Assembly (NCBI RefSeq): GCF_005771405.1
Contig: NZ_VAUA01000011.1
Span: forward strand, 62,001-126,000
Source of the DNA: Parasedimentitalea maritima
Lineage (GTDB): Bacteria > Pseudomonadota > Alphaproteobacteria > Rhodobacterales > Rhodobacteraceae
Direction: 5' to 3'
DNA: 64,000 nucleotides
The first letter of the stretch is position 1. Each line of letters starts with the position of its first letter. The notes below the pieces were generated by a model. That model was not told the DNA's origin and made no database searches. It saw only the letters and a program-made list of their open reading frames with translations. Made by a program: the position numbers and the translations under genes. Shown here piece by piece: positions 10,668-19,338 of this stretch.

Positions 10668-11540
10668 ATGACAGACCGTAATTTCAAGATGCCGCCGCTG
10701 GAATGGATCCGCGCATTCGAAGCAACCGCAAGACTGGGCAGTTTTACCGCAGCAGCAGCTGAAGCGGGGCTGACACAGTCAGCAATCAGCCAACGGATTG
10801 GGCATCTGGAAAAACTGTTGAACACCGCTCTGTTCCACCGCCGCTCGCGTACAATCGCGCTAACACTAGAAGGCGAAGCCTGGTTGCCACATGTACGCGC
10901 CTCTCTGAACAGCCTGCGGGACAGCTCTGAGGCGCTGTTTGGGGCCGTCCGGGGCAGCCTGACCTTTTCAGCCAGCCAGTCGATAATTGACCTTTGGCTG
11001 CAACCCCGGCTTCATCTTCTGCGCGATCTTTCCACGGCCTCAATATCTGTGCAGACCATGGTTCTGGGGGCGCATAGCGCGCCCCAGGATGACGTCATTC
11101 GCATTCGATACGGATCTGGCGACTGGCCCCATGACTACAAACTAAAGCTGTTTGATGAGAAAATTATGCCCGTTGCCTCTCCCAAACTGTTGAAGGGGCA
11201 GGACCACTGGACCCAATGGCCACGTATCGCTTGCTCCGGTCCCCGACCTGGATGGAATGACTGGGCATCACGGTTTGATACGCCAACAACACCACTGCCG
11301 AAATGGCGGTTTGATACTCTTTTGCCAGCCCTTGGCGCCGCGCGGGTGGGCATGGGGGTCCTGCTGACCTCACAGGCGCTCTGCAAAGCTGATCTGGCAT
11401 CTGGGCGTTTGGTCCAACTGGGCAGCGACATCTTGCAACACCACGAAAGCTATTGGCTCCTTGCCAGCCGCGATGCCGTTTCGCGCGCACAGTGGGAAAA
11501 ACTGGCGGCTGCCATGCGGCATCCCCTAGGTGACGATTAA
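10668..11540 (+). CDS. LysR-family regulator divergent from tmpAB
   Basis: A 290-residue LysR-type regulator of the GcvA-like group. The N-terminal winged HTH is PPLEWIRAFEATARLGSFTAAAAEAGLTQSAISQRIGHLEKLL, and a ligand-binding domain follows from about residue 95. It is divergent from tmpA with 97 nt between start codons, so it probably controls tmpAB, with the phosphonate or glycine betaine as a plausible ligand; that is inference. The gap holds GGTC-N12-GACC (10627-10646) as one candidate operator. Its stop overlaps the convergent MATE stop by 4 nt. Confidence 0.85.
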   Translation: MTDRNFKMPPLEWIRAFEATARLGSFTAAAAEAGLTQSAISQRIGHLEKLLNTALFHRRSRTIALTLEGEAWLPHVRASLNSLRDSSEALFGAVRGSLTFSASQSIIDLWLQPRLHLLRDLSTASISVQTMVLGAHSAPQDDVIRIRYGSGDWPHDYKLKLFDEKIMPVASPKLLKGQDHWTQWPRIACSGPRPGWNDWASRFDTPTTPLPKWRFDTLLPALGAARVGMGVLLTSQALCKADLASGRLVQLGSDILQHHESYWLLASRDAVSRAQWEKLAAAMRHPLGDD

Positions 11541-12934
11541 CGCGGGTCCGCGTTTTCTTTTGCCACGCCAACCGTGCCAATTACCCGCCCCCAAAACCGC
11601 AGCATCAAGAAAACCGAGGCACAGCCCAGACCAAGCACCAGCCCCGACCAAACCCCAATACCGCCAAATCCCAACACAAAGCCCAGCACATAAGACGCGG
11701 TAATACCAACACCCCAATAGCTGAACACCCCGATCAACATCGGCACTGTGGTGTCCTGCACGCCGCGCAGCAGTCCCAGTGCGATGGCCTGCAAACCATC
11801 AACCAACTGGAACAAGGCCGCCATCGCCAGTAACCCAACTCCAACAGCCAGAATTTCAGGTTTCTGCGGATCATCCCCATTCATGAACAGGGACATCAGC
11901 AACTCGGGCGTCGCCAGAAAAAACACTGTCGCGATCACCGACATCAGCAGAGACATTACCGTCACCACCTTGGCCCCTCGCGCCATATGCTCCCTGTCAC
12001 CTCGCCCAAAAGCATTCCCAGCCCGGATGGTCGAGGCATTGCTCAGCCCCAGATGCACCATGAAGGTCAGCCCAGCCAGCGACGAGGCAATCCCATGTGC
12101 CGCCAGTGCCACGGTGCCCAACCAGCCCATCATCATTGCCGAGGCCGCAAACAGGCTGACCTCGCTCAGAGTGGTCAGTCCGATGGGGATGCCCAACCGG
12201 AACACTTCCCGCAGCATCTCCCAGTCGGGACGTTGAAAGTTTTTCAGCAAGGCATGCTCTGGCAACACCTTCAGCGCGTAGATGATGATTGCTACAAAAG
12301 ACACGACCTGCGTGCTAAACGAGGCAATAGCTGCGCCACGCACGCCCAGTTCGGGCGCGCCGAAATTACCAAAGATCAGTATGTAATTGACCAGCGCGTT
12401 CATCAGCGCAGCCCCTAAGGTGACCCAAAGCACGATCTGTGTCCGCTCCAGCGCGGCCAGGTAAGATTTCAACACCATCACCAAGAGGGCAGGAAAAATA
12501 CCCCAACCCGCAACCCGCAGGTAATCGGCCGCCATTTCCGCGATCACCGGGTCTTGCCCCAACAGATCAAGAATCGGCCGCGAAAAGATCAAGGCAGGCA
12601 TGGCAACCACACCATACCCCAGTGACAACCACAGTCCCATGCGGGTACAGCGACGAATCTGCCGGTCTTCCCCCGACCCTGCTGCTGCCGCCACCATTGG
12701 CATCACCGCAAAGCCAAAACCTGATCCAAACAGGAACAATACAAAGAAGTAGGTCGAGGCCAGTGTCACCGCCGCCAAGGCTTCCACACCATACCAACCC
12801 AACATCACCGTGTCGGTCAGGCCAATGGCAAACTGCGCCACATGACCACCGACCAGCGGCAGTCCAAGCGTGGCAATAGCGCGCGTATGACCAGCAATAG
12901 TCATCGGCGAATTTGGTTGTATTATCTTGTTCAT
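11537..12934 (-). CDS. MATE family efflux transporter
   Basis: A 465-residue multidrug and toxin extrusion antiporter with twelve hydrophobic segments in two similar halves. The first half begins TLGLPLVGGHVAQFAIGLTDTVMLGWYG and the second RLGIPIGLTTLSEVSLFAASAMMMGWLG, the usual MATE repeat. It exports organic cations or drugs using the sodium or proton gradient. ATG 12934 (MNKIIQ) has AAGG 7 nt upstream; a TTG two codons earlier is possible. Its specificity is not predictable. Confidence 0.92.
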   Translation of the reverse strand: MNKIIQPNSPMTIAGHTRAIATLGLPLVGGHVAQFAIGLTDTVMLGWYGVEALAAVTLASTYFFVLFLFGSGFGFAVMPMVAAAAGSGEDRQIRRCTRMGLWLSLGYGVVAMPALIFSRPILDLLGQDPVIAEMAADYLRVAGWGIFPALLVMVLKSYLAALERTQIVLWVTLGAALMNALVNYILIFGNFGAPELGVRGAAIASFSTQVVSFVAIIIYALKVLPEHALLKNFQRPDWEMLREVFRLGIPIGLTTLSEVSLFAASAMMMGWLGTVALAAHGIASSLAGLTFMVHLGLSNASTIRAGNAFGRGDREHMARGAKVVTVMSLLMSVIATVFFLATPELLMSLFMNGDDPQKPEILAVGVGLLAMAALFQLVDGLQAIALGLLRGVQDTTVPMLIGVFSYWGVGITASYVLGFVLGFGGIGVWSGLVLGLGCASVFLMLRFWGRVIGTVGVAKENADPR

Positions 12935-13038
12935 ACCCAAGCCTTAGCAGAGCGCTGGATTGGGGCAAGTCAAACTGTTCCCCCTTGGGCTGAGACAGGA
13001 CTGTGCTAGATTGCACAGGTTCAGACCCGGAGCTTTAA

Positions 13039-13689
13039 ATGACCGACCCCTTTGCCCTGCTTATCCCCGAGGCCAAGACCTTTTTGACCCAACTCGCAGC
13101 CAACAACACCCGCGATTGGTTCACCGCCCATAAACCACAATATGAAGCCCAGCTGAAAAACCCGGCATTGTTGCTGCAAGAGCAACTGCTGGCGGACCTG
13201 GCCAAAACCACAGATGTTTCGGTGACGTCTAAACTGTTTCGCCCGCACCGCGACGTTCGTTTCTCCAAAGACAAAACACCCTATCACACCCATCTTCACA
13301 TGTTCTGGATGCTCCACGGCCCCGTGAAAACGGCTTTCTTCCTTGGCATTTCCCCCAGCTATTGCCGGATCGGCGGCGGCGTAATGGGGTTTGAAAAAGA
13401 TCAGCTCACTCACTGGCGCGCTGCAGTCGATGGCAAAGCAGGCGGCACAATCTCCGCGCTATTGGACAACCTCTCTCAGGATCAGTTCAATGCAGAAGAT
13501 CCCGAGTTAAAGCGCGTTCCGGCCCCCTTTGCAAAGGACCACCCACAGGCCTCACTGCTCCGCCGCAAATCCTTGTCGGTTTGGCGTGACCTGCCTCAGA
13601 CAGAGTGGTCACAGCCCCTTGCCGCTCTGAACACTGGGTTTTCGAAAGTATCGCCGCTTTGCAAAGCCCTGTCCCAAATGCTCACGTAA
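13039..13689 (+). CDS. DUF2461 (TIGR02453) family protein
   Basis: A 216-residue protein of the DUF2461 family. Typical stretches are FLTQLAANNTRDWFTAHKPQYE, SKLFRPHRDVRFSKDKTPYHTHLH and FFLGISPSYCRIGGGVMGFE. The family is widespread but has no firm biochemical role. It is cytoplasmic, stands alone, and is followed by a dispersed repeat that may act as its transcription end. Confidence 0.85.
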   Translation: MTDPFALLIPEAKTFLTQLAANNTRDWFTAHKPQYEAQLKNPALLLQEQLLADLAKTTDVSVTSKLFRPHRDVRFSKDKTPYHTHLHMFWMLHGPVKTAFFLGISPSYCRIGGGVMGFEKDQLTHWRAAVDGKAGGTISALLDNLSQDQFNAEDPELKRVPAPFAKDHPQASLLRRKSLSVWRDLPQTEWSQPLAALNTGFSKVSPLCKALSQMLT

Positions 13690-13725
13690 GGCACAACATC
13701 ACCCCAACAGCGACCTGACCGCTCG

Positions 13726-13780
13726 CTTCATCTAGCCATAAATATCCTGGGGGAGGCCGCAGGCCGGGGGCAAAGCCCCA
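13726..13780 (-). repeat. Dispersed intergenic repeat, copy A
   Basis: On the minus strand this 55-nt segment reads GGGGCTTTGCCCCC, a GCGGCCTCCCCCAGGATATTT part, then TGGCTAGATGAAG. The same string, with few changes, occurs at 20029-20084 in opposite orientation. Both copies lie in intergenic gaps directly after a stop codon. GC-rich elements of this look are common in Roseobacter genomes and may act as terminators. Confidence 0.85.
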
Positions 13781-13800
13781 ATAACCCACCCCAGCCAACC

Positions 13801-15234
13801 TCACCCGGCTTGTGCCAGACGCGCCACCGCCGCAATAGCCTCATGGATGTCCTCCGCCCGACTGCGATGATTGGTGATCGCGGCCCGCAACATCACCATT
13901 CCATCCGCGCGCGTGGTTGAAAACACTGCCTCACCACTTTCTTGCAGGGTCTGGGCAATCTCGCTGTTCAGCAGAGATTGCGCCTCCGGTGCAAGATCAG
14001 TACGCGCGGTGAACACACAGACATTTGACACCACCGGCGCCGCCAGCCGCATGTTGGGGTGTGCCGTCACCTCATCCGCCATTAAGGCCGCCAAACGGCA
14101 ATTGTCGGTGATCGCAGCCCCCAGCGCTGCCTCGCCATACATTTCCAGCGCAGTCCAGACTTTCAAAGCGCGATTGCCGCGCGACAGATCGATCCCATAG
14201 TCACAGAACCACGGATCCCCCCCCGCCAGCCCGCGCTCCGCTGCTTCCAAATAGCTGGGGCGCGCCGCAAATGCCGACCGATGCGCGGCTTCATCCGCAA
14301 TCAGAACCAGCCCGCAGTCATAGCCAACATACATCCATTTGTGGAAATCCAACGCGAGACTGTCAGCTCTTCCGATGCCGTCGCTCAATCCTCGCCAGGG
14401 GGCATCCGCAATCCGCGTCCAGGCGCCAAAGGCACCGTCCACATGCAGCCAGAGATCCTCGTCGGCTGCCACCTCCGCCAAGCCGTTCAGATCATCATAG
14501 GTGCCCAGGTCCACCGAACCGGCCATCCCCACCAGCAAAAACGGCAGTGCCCCTGCGGCCCTGTCCTTTGCAATATGCGCCCGCAACGCAGCCAAATCCA
14601 TTTGCCCATCAACCAGCGGCACCAATCGGAGGTTCTCAAACCCTATCCCCAGCAACTCCAGCGCCTTGCGGGTGGCATTGTGGATCCCCTGCCCCGCATA
14701 GACCGTCAACCGGGTAGTCCCCTGTCCGCTTTTGCGTACCTGTGGCATCACCCGCACCCGCGCCGCCTGAAAGGCAATCACCGTCGCCTGCGAGGTCCCG
14801 GCCACCAGCACTCCACTGGTGCCTTCGGGCATGCCCATCTTTTGACGCGTCCAGTCAATCACTGCGCGTTCCATGTAATTGGCCCCGTGGTCACGGCCGC
14901 CAGTATTGGCATTGATGACCGCCCCAGCCATGCCCGCAATCAGATCCGACGCCAGCCCAGTGCCCTGCACCCAGCCCCAGAACCGAGGATGGATATTTCC
15001 GCCGTGAGAGGGCAGAACCTCATCCGTGATCCGGTCAACGATCTCAGCAGTACTTGATCCAGACGCCTCAACTGCATAGCGCTCCTTCACCGCCTCAGGC
15101 ACCTCCTGCCAAGGGCGCTCAGCAACCTGCTGCAATTGATCGATGCTCATCTCCAGCATGCGATGGGCCTCAGCCCGGAAATCCTCCCAGTTGTCAGGAT
15201 CCAATCCGCAATTCTTCGCGCTGTCATTTGCCAT
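13801..15234 (-). CDS. Group II PLP-dependent decarboxylase (aromatic-L-amino-acid decarboxylase-like)
   Basis: A 477-residue PLP decarboxylase. Family features are HPRFWGWVQGTGLASDLIAGMAGAVIN, the substrate-side GTSQATV, LWLHVDGAFGAW (Asp contacting PLP) and the Schiff-base lysine in DSLALDFHKWMYVGYDCG near residue 300. Relatives decarboxylate aromatic amino acids, glutamate or diaminobutyrate; the substrate here cannot be assigned. ATG 15234 has AAGGGAA before it, and the frame upstream shows no homology. It stands alone on its strand. Confidence 0.9.
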   Translation of the reverse strand: MANDSAKNCGLDPDNWEDFRAEAHRMLEMSIDQLQQVAERPWQEVPEAVKERYAVEASGSSTAEIVDRITDEVLPSHGGNIHPRFWGWVQGTGLASDLIAGMAGAVINANTGGRDHGANYMERAVIDWTRQKMGMPEGTSGVLVAGTSQATVIAFQAARVRVMPQVRKSGQGTTRLTVYAGQGIHNATRKALELLGIGFENLRLVPLVDGQMDLAALRAHIAKDRAAGALPFLLVGMAGSVDLGTYDDLNGLAEVAADEDLWLHVDGAFGAWTRIADAPWRGLSDGIGRADSLALDFHKWMYVGYDCGLVLIADEAAHRSAFAARPSYLEAAERGLAGGDPWFCDYGIDLSRGNRALKVWTALEMYGEAALGAAITDNCRLAALMADEVTAHPNMRLAAPVVSNVCVFTARTDLAPEAQSLLNSEIAQTLQESGEAVFSTTRADGMVMLRAAITNHRSRAEDIHEAIAAVARLAQAG

Positions 15235-15425
15235 GCTAATTCCCTTCTTTGGACCTGATAGTGTTGTTCTATCTCTGCACAGACAAGGCAACAGCCACAT
15301 CCCGTCTATGATAGCGCCAGCCTCTCAGAAGTCGTTTATCCACAACACCCTGCCTGCCCCTTCCCCCACACCGCGACACCTGCCATACTGCCCTTAACCA
15401 AGACCATCAAAGAGCAGCTCCCAAA

Positions 15426-17384
15426 ATGGCCAATGACCTCCTCTCCGAAACCGTAACGGAAACCTATGATGCATCCTCAATCGAGGTGTTGGAGGGGCTC
15501 GAACCCGTCCGTCAGCGTCCGGGCATGTATATCGGCGGCACGGATGAGCGGGCGCTGCATCACCTGGTGGCTGAAATCCTCGACAATTCCATGGATGAAG
15601 CGGTGGCCGGCCATGCCACCCGCATCGAAGTCACCTTGAATGCTGATTATTCGGTCACCATCACCGACAACGGCCGTGGCATCCCAATTGATCCGCATCC
15701 CAAATTCCCCGACAAAAGCGCGCTCGAGGTGATCCTGTGTACCCTGCACTCGGGCGGCAAATTCTCGGGCAAGGCCTATCAAACATCCGGCGGCTTGCAT
15801 GGCGTGGGGTCCTCCGTCGTCAACGCGCTGTCCGATAGCCTGGTGGTCCAGGTCGCCAAAAACAAAGAGCTGTTCGAACAACGCTTTTCGCGCGGCATCC
15901 CTTTGGGGCCGGTCGAAAAGGTCGGCGCAGCGCCAAACAAACGCGGCACCTTTATCACCTTCCACGCGGACGAACAGATCTTTGGCCACCACCGGTTCAA
16001 ACCCAAGCGCCTGTTCACCCTGGTGCGCTCCAAGGCCTATCTCTACTCCGGCGTTGAAATCCGCTGGAAAACGGAGATCGACGATGGCGAGACCGCAACC
16101 AGCGCCACCTTCCACTTCCCCGGCGGGCTCAAGGACTATCTAACCGAAGTGCTGGGCAAGTCCTCGGTCTATGCCGAGGCGCCATTTGCGGGCAAGGTTG
16201 AGTTCCGCGAGAAATTTGGCGAGGCGGGCTATGTGGAATGGGCGATCAACTGGACCCCATCGCGCGACGGCTTTACCCAATCCTACTGTAACACCGTCCC
16301 CACCCCTGAGGGCGGCACCCATGTTGCCGGGTTCTGGTCTGCGATACTAAAAGGCATCAAGGCCTACGGTGAATTGGTTGGCAACAAAAAAGCCGCAAGT
16401 ATCAACCGCGACGACCTTATGGCCGGAGGCTGCGCGCTGGTCTCCTGCTTCATTGCGGATCCGGCTTTTGTCGGCCAGACCAAAGACCGGCTATCCTCGG
16501 AATCCGCCTCCAAAATGGTGGAAAACTCGGTCCGTGACCACTTTGACAACTGGTTGGCCGCCGATACCAAATCAGCCGGGGCCATTCTGGATTTCCTTAT
16601 CCTGCGCGCCGAAGAACGGCTGCGCCGCCGTCAGGAAAAAGAAACTCAGCGTAAATCTGCCACCAAGAAGCTGCGCCTGCCCGGCAAACTGACCGATTGC
16701 ACCGCCAAAAACCGCAAAGGCACCGAGCTGTTCATCGTGGAGGGCGACTCGGCCGGTGGATCCGGCAAAGGCGCACGCAATCGGACCAATCAGGCACTGC
16801 TGCCACTCAAAGGTAAGATCCTCAACGTGCTGGGCGCGGCCTCCAACAAGATCGGCACCAATGCTGAAATCCGCGACCTGTGTGAGGCGCTGGGGGTTGG
16901 TGTGGGCACCAAATTCAACCTCGACGATCTGCGTTATGACAAAATCATCATCATGACCGATGCGGACGTCGACGGCGCCCATATTGCGTCGTTGCTGATG
17001 ACCTTTTTCTTCACCCAAATGCGGCCGCTGATCGACCATGGCCACCTGTATCTGGCCTGCCCACCGCTGTTCCGCCTCACCCAAGGCGCGCGCCGTGTGT
17101 ATTGCCTCGACGAAGAAGAACGCGACTCCTGGCTGGACAAAGGTCTAGGCGGCAAGGGTAAAATCGACATCTCCCGGTTCAAGGGTCTAGGCGAGATGGA
17201 CGCCAAGGATCTGAAAGAGACCACCATGGACCCCACCACCCGCAAACTTATCCGCATCACCATTGACGAGGATGAACCGGGTGAGACTGGGGAATTGGTC
17301 GAGCAGCTGATGGGGAAGAAGCCCGAGCTGCGTTTCCAGTATATCCAAGAGAACGCGCGGTTTGTGGAGGAGTTGGATGTTTGA
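15426..17384 (+). CDS. parE: DNA topoisomerase IV subunit B
   Basis: A 652-residue type IIA topoisomerase ATPase subunit. The GHKL ATPase part shows EILDNSMDEA, ITDNGRGIPID and TSGGLHGVGSSVVNALSD. The transducer domain follows, then the TOPRIM region FIVEGDSAGGSGKGARNR and IMTDADVDGAHI near residues 440-520. The QRPGMYIGGTDERALHHLV opening and the length are ParE-like rather than GyrB-like (no 170-residue insertion). With ParC it unlinks daughter chromosomes. Its stop overlaps the next gene's TTG start. Confidence 0.96.
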   Translation: MANDLLSETVTETYDASSIEVLEGLEPVRQRPGMYIGGTDERALHHLVAEILDNSMDEAVAGHATRIEVTLNADYSVTITDNGRGIPIDPHPKFPDKSALEVILCTLHSGGKFSGKAYQTSGGLHGVGSSVVNALSDSLVVQVAKNKELFEQRFSRGIPLGPVEKVGAAPNKRGTFITFHADEQIFGHHRFKPKRLFTLVRSKAYLYSGVEIRWKTEIDDGETATSATFHFPGGLKDYLTEVLGKSSVYAEAPFAGKVEFREKFGEAGYVEWAINWTPSRDGFTQSYCNTVPTPEGGTHVAGFWSAILKGIKAYGELVGNKKAASINRDDLMAGGCALVSCFIADPAFVGQTKDRLSSESASKMVENSVRDHFDNWLAADTKSAGAILDFLILRAEERLRRRQEKETQRKSATKKLRLPGKLTDCTAKNRKGTELFIVEGDSAGGSGKGARNRTNQALLPLKGKILNVLGAASNKIGTNAEIRDLCEALGVGVGTKFNLDDLRYDKIIIMTDADVDGAHIASLLMTFFFTQMRPLIDHGHLYLACPPLFRLTQGARRVYCLDEEERDSWLDKGLGGKGKIDISRFKGLGEMDAKDLKETTMDPTTRKLIRITIDEDEPGETGELVEQLMGKKPELRFQYIQENARFVEELDV

Positions 17385-17830
17385 TTAAGAGGTTTGCGAC
17401 CAGCCTTTTTGTGCTTTTTGCCGCCACAAGTGCTCTTGCAGGCGAATTGATTTTCGAACATTTTGCACGCGTGTCGGATGGGAGCATTTCAACGAAAATT
17501 TCGGTTGAAGATGGGTATCTGGTAGTGAAAGAGGACTTTGATCGTCGGTGCTATACAAGGGGACAAGCGCGCCACATAAAGGTTAAAATCGAACTGCAAA
17601 GTATTGGTTCGATTGAAGCATCAGTGCAGAATGGGACCGGAACTCTGTCGATCCATCCAAAGCAAAGCATACTTAGCCGCGGTAAACTTATTCGTGTCAT
17701 AAACGGCAAGGACTGTGGGGGACGTAGCTACACCCCATACTCTGGAAGATCTGAACTGATCTTGTGGCCCACTTTGGAAATTTCAAAAGACGCAGCCGAA
17801 GCCATCAGAAGCAAATTGGATAGTTTGTGA
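17381..17830 (+). CDS. Small secreted protein, function unknown
   Basis: A 149-residue protein with a clear Sec signal peptide (MIKRFATSLFVLFAATSALA, cleavage after ALA). The mature part is beta-rich by appearance and contains two cysteines (in RRCYTRG and KDCGGRS) that could form a disulfide. I do not recognise a family. The start is a TTG that overlaps the parE stop (TTGA), with GGAGGAG upstream. Its codon use is visibly less GC-rich than parE, so it may be a more recent addition. Confidence 0.65.
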   Translation: MIKRFATSLFVLFAATSALAGELIFEHFARVSDGSISTKISVEDGYLVVKEDFDRRCYTRGQARHIKVKIELQSIGSIEASVQNGTGTLSIHPKQSILSRGKLIRVINGKDCGGRSYTPYSGRSELILWPTLEISKDAAEAIRSKLDSL

Positions 17831-17899
17831 TAGGATTGGTCCACGCCAGTCCATTGTAAAGCGGTTAGAAACTTCTCTTACGGAGCGAAAACCACCTTG

Positions 17900-17943
17900 G
17901 AAACGCTCTCGAAGAGCGTTTCAGGCATGAACGGGTGGAGCCC
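17900..17943 (-). repeat. Box-hairpin element L (inverted orientation)
   Basis: Read on the minus strand: box GGGCTCCACCCG (17943-17932), a 9-nt spacer, then a hairpin with arms GAAACGCTC and GAGCGTTTC around TTCGA (17922-17900). The arms pair perfectly over 9 bp. This is the first of four elements with the same geometry, oriented opposite to copies 1 and 2. Confidence 0.85.
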
Positions 17944-18064
17944 AAGGCGCGTTCTCCTGTCCTCTCCCACAACACAAGGTCAGGCGCGGCCCGTGCGGCT
18001 ATGCCTTACGCCCCAAGAAGATATCTTGCTAACGGCGCTCATTGAATTAAACTGTTGGTGCGCA

Positions 18065-18108
18065 GGGCTCCGCCCGTTTAAACTTCAAACAATCCCCCAG
18101 ATTGTTTG
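18065..18108 (+). repeat. Box-hairpin element 1
   Basis: Box GGGCTCCGCCCG (18065-18076), 9-nt spacer, then a hairpin with arms CAAACAATC and GATTGTTTG around CCCCA (18086-18108). The 9-bp stem is perfect. Its geometry is identical to elements L, 2 and R, but the stem sequence differs. Confidence 0.85.
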
Positions 18109-18231
18109 CCGCTTCGCGGACCAGTTCAAACTCCACGGGGGGAAGGTCAGGCGCGGGCCGTGCGGCTATGCCTTACGTCCCAAGAGGATATCCTGCTATC
18201 GGCGCACTTTGAATTGAGCGGTTGGCGCTCA

Positions 18232-18275
18232 GGGCTCCGCCCGTCCAAATCTCAAACATCGCCCCACGCTGTTTG
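18232..18275 (+). repeat. Box-hairpin element 2
   Basis: Box GGGCTCCGCCCG (18232-18243), 9-nt spacer, then a hairpin with arms CAAACATCG and CGCTGTTTG around CCCCA (18253-18275). Eight of nine stem positions pair, with one T-C mismatch. The loop equals that of element 1, while the inner stem has changed on both sides. Confidence 0.85.
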
Positions 18276-18324
18276 CCCCTGCGGGAACCAGTGTGAACTC
18301 CATGGGGGAGTTGCGGTCGTCTCG

Positions 18325-18368
18325 GAAATGATCCAGGGGATCATTTCAGGCCGAAACGGGCGGAGCCC
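18325..18368 (-). repeat. Box-hairpin element R (inverted orientation)
   Basis: Read on the minus strand: box GGGCTCCGCCCG (18368-18357), 9-nt spacer, hairpin arms GAAATGATC and GATCATTTC around CCCTG (18347-18325). The 9-bp stem is perfect. It is oriented like element L and, like L, is flanked on the plus strand by AAGGCGCG. Confidence 0.85.
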
Positions 18369-18406
18369 AAGGCGCGGGCCAACGGCGGCGAATATCAGCC
18401 CCGCAT

Positions 18407-18919
18407 CTACAACTTCCCAAACGCCACCCCGCGCCAGACCCAGCCCAGCCCAGTCACCGCATCCTGCAACGGCACCTTCATCTCTTTGCTATCAAATCGG
18501 TAATTGTAAATCTCTCCGGGCCGCAGCTCTTCGGTGAACCCATAGGCCTTGCCGAATGACACCTCCTTTTTCTGCCCCCGAAACGCCGAGGCGGAAAAGG
18601 ACAGGGTCGGCACCCCCACCCGCCAGCTGATGCTGTAATCCTCATCCACCGCGCGGACCTCGTGCTTGTCCACATCCAGCCGCATCTTGATCCGCGCCGC
18701 CCGCTCTAGCCCGGCCTTGGCAAAAATTTCCACCCACTTGGCATCGACAATCTGCCACTCGGCGACAAAATCACAGCTGCCATCACTGCATTTGCTGACG
18801 CTATAAGGCGCAGTCTCGCGGTTGACCGCTAAAATGGCAGCTTCAATGTCCTGGGGGGAGGCTGGCGAGGTCCCAGCCTCCGGCTTTTTCGTGCCCGACA
18901 ACCAATCAAAAAGTCCCAT
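18407..18919 (-). CDS. Hypothetical protein, 170 residues
   Basis: I do not recognise this protein. It begins MGLFDWLSGTKKPEAGTSPASPQDIEAAIL, has two cysteines in SKCSDGSCDF near residue 45, and a beta-rich C-terminal half (RIKMRLDVDKHEVRAVDEDYSISWRVG) ending in GWVWRGVAFGKL. There is no signal peptide or membrane segment. ATG 18919 is chosen because the N-terminal LFDWL opening is a normal start, and the upstream extension to 19318 is low-complexity and arginine-rich. Its 3' end lies against the repeat mosaic. Confidence 0.7.
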   Translation of the reverse strand: MGLFDWLSGTKKPEAGTSPASPQDIEAAILAVNRETAPYSVSKCSDGSCDFVAEWQIVDAKWVEIFAKAGLERAARIKMRLDVDKHEVRAVDEDYSISWRVGVPTLSFSASAFRGQKKEVSFGKAYGFTEELRPGEIYNYRFDSKEMKVPLQDAVTGLGWVWRGVAFGKL

Positions 18920-19338
18920 AACCCCACCCTTTAAAAACCACACATCGCCATCAAAACAGTTTGTTGTTGAAATGGCAAAAGACATCAGCTGTTGCCTACC
19001 CGGCGCGCGCCCTGCTTGGCGGACCATAATCCAAGCCTGCGATACACAGGACGTCGCGACACCGGCTGGACCTGACACCCCCGGCCACAGGACATTGGGC
19101 TCCTTTAAAACCGGAGCGATTTGACAGCTATCAGATGCGGGTGAAACGCCCGTCCGCTTCCGCATGGGCGGCGCCGTCCCCCTTATCCTTTTGGTCAGAC
19201 CTTCTGTTGATCTTTTAGGAAAAGGTGCTTTTCTCCTCTGCCCGGACATCCCGCGCGGAGCAATTGTTATGCAAAAAATCACCCTGCACCAGCGGTCGGG
19301 ACTTGCTCCAGCCAGCAAAGCGCGGCTAACCTTACCCT
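18920..19338. other. Noncoding 419-nt gap with several small hairpins
   Basis: No gene is supported between the divergent genes at 18919 and 19339. The stretch has short inverted repeats, for example GGCTCC with GGAGC (about 19099-19117) and ATGCGG with CCGCAT (about 19135-19165). It does not match the tmRNA, signal recognition particle RNA or RNase P RNA signatures I know. It must carry two promoters and has room for a small RNA. Confidence 0.4.

Larger units (their letters stand above)
17976..18310 (+). repeat. Imperfect tandem duplication, period about 167 nt
   Basis: Two head-to-tail copies (about 17976-18142 and 18143-18310) both open AAGGTCAGGCGCGG, run through GTGCGGCTATGCCTTACG, a GGATATC-like part and GGGCTCCGCCCG, and end in AACTCCA followed by a G run. 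They differ at many positions, by eye roughly one in five, so the duplication is old. Each copy contains one box-hairpin element. Short open frames cross the copies but show no coding pattern. Confidence 0.85.

Noticed and set aside
14281-15057. A 258-codon plus-strand frame
   Set aside because: Antisense to the PLP decarboxylase; rich in proline, arginine and histidine without domain pattern.
15477-16115. A 212-codon minus-strand frame in parE
   Set aside because: Antisense to the conserved ATPase region of parE; the parE motifs are intact.
17976-18310. CRISPR array
   Set aside because: Only two copies of about 167 nt, with diverged sequence throughout and no short identical repeats with unique spacers; no cas genes.
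17897-18537. Two overlapping open frames across the repeat mosaic
   Set aside because: They run through hairpins and tandem copies, have different frames in each copy and no ribosome site, so I treat the region as noncoding.
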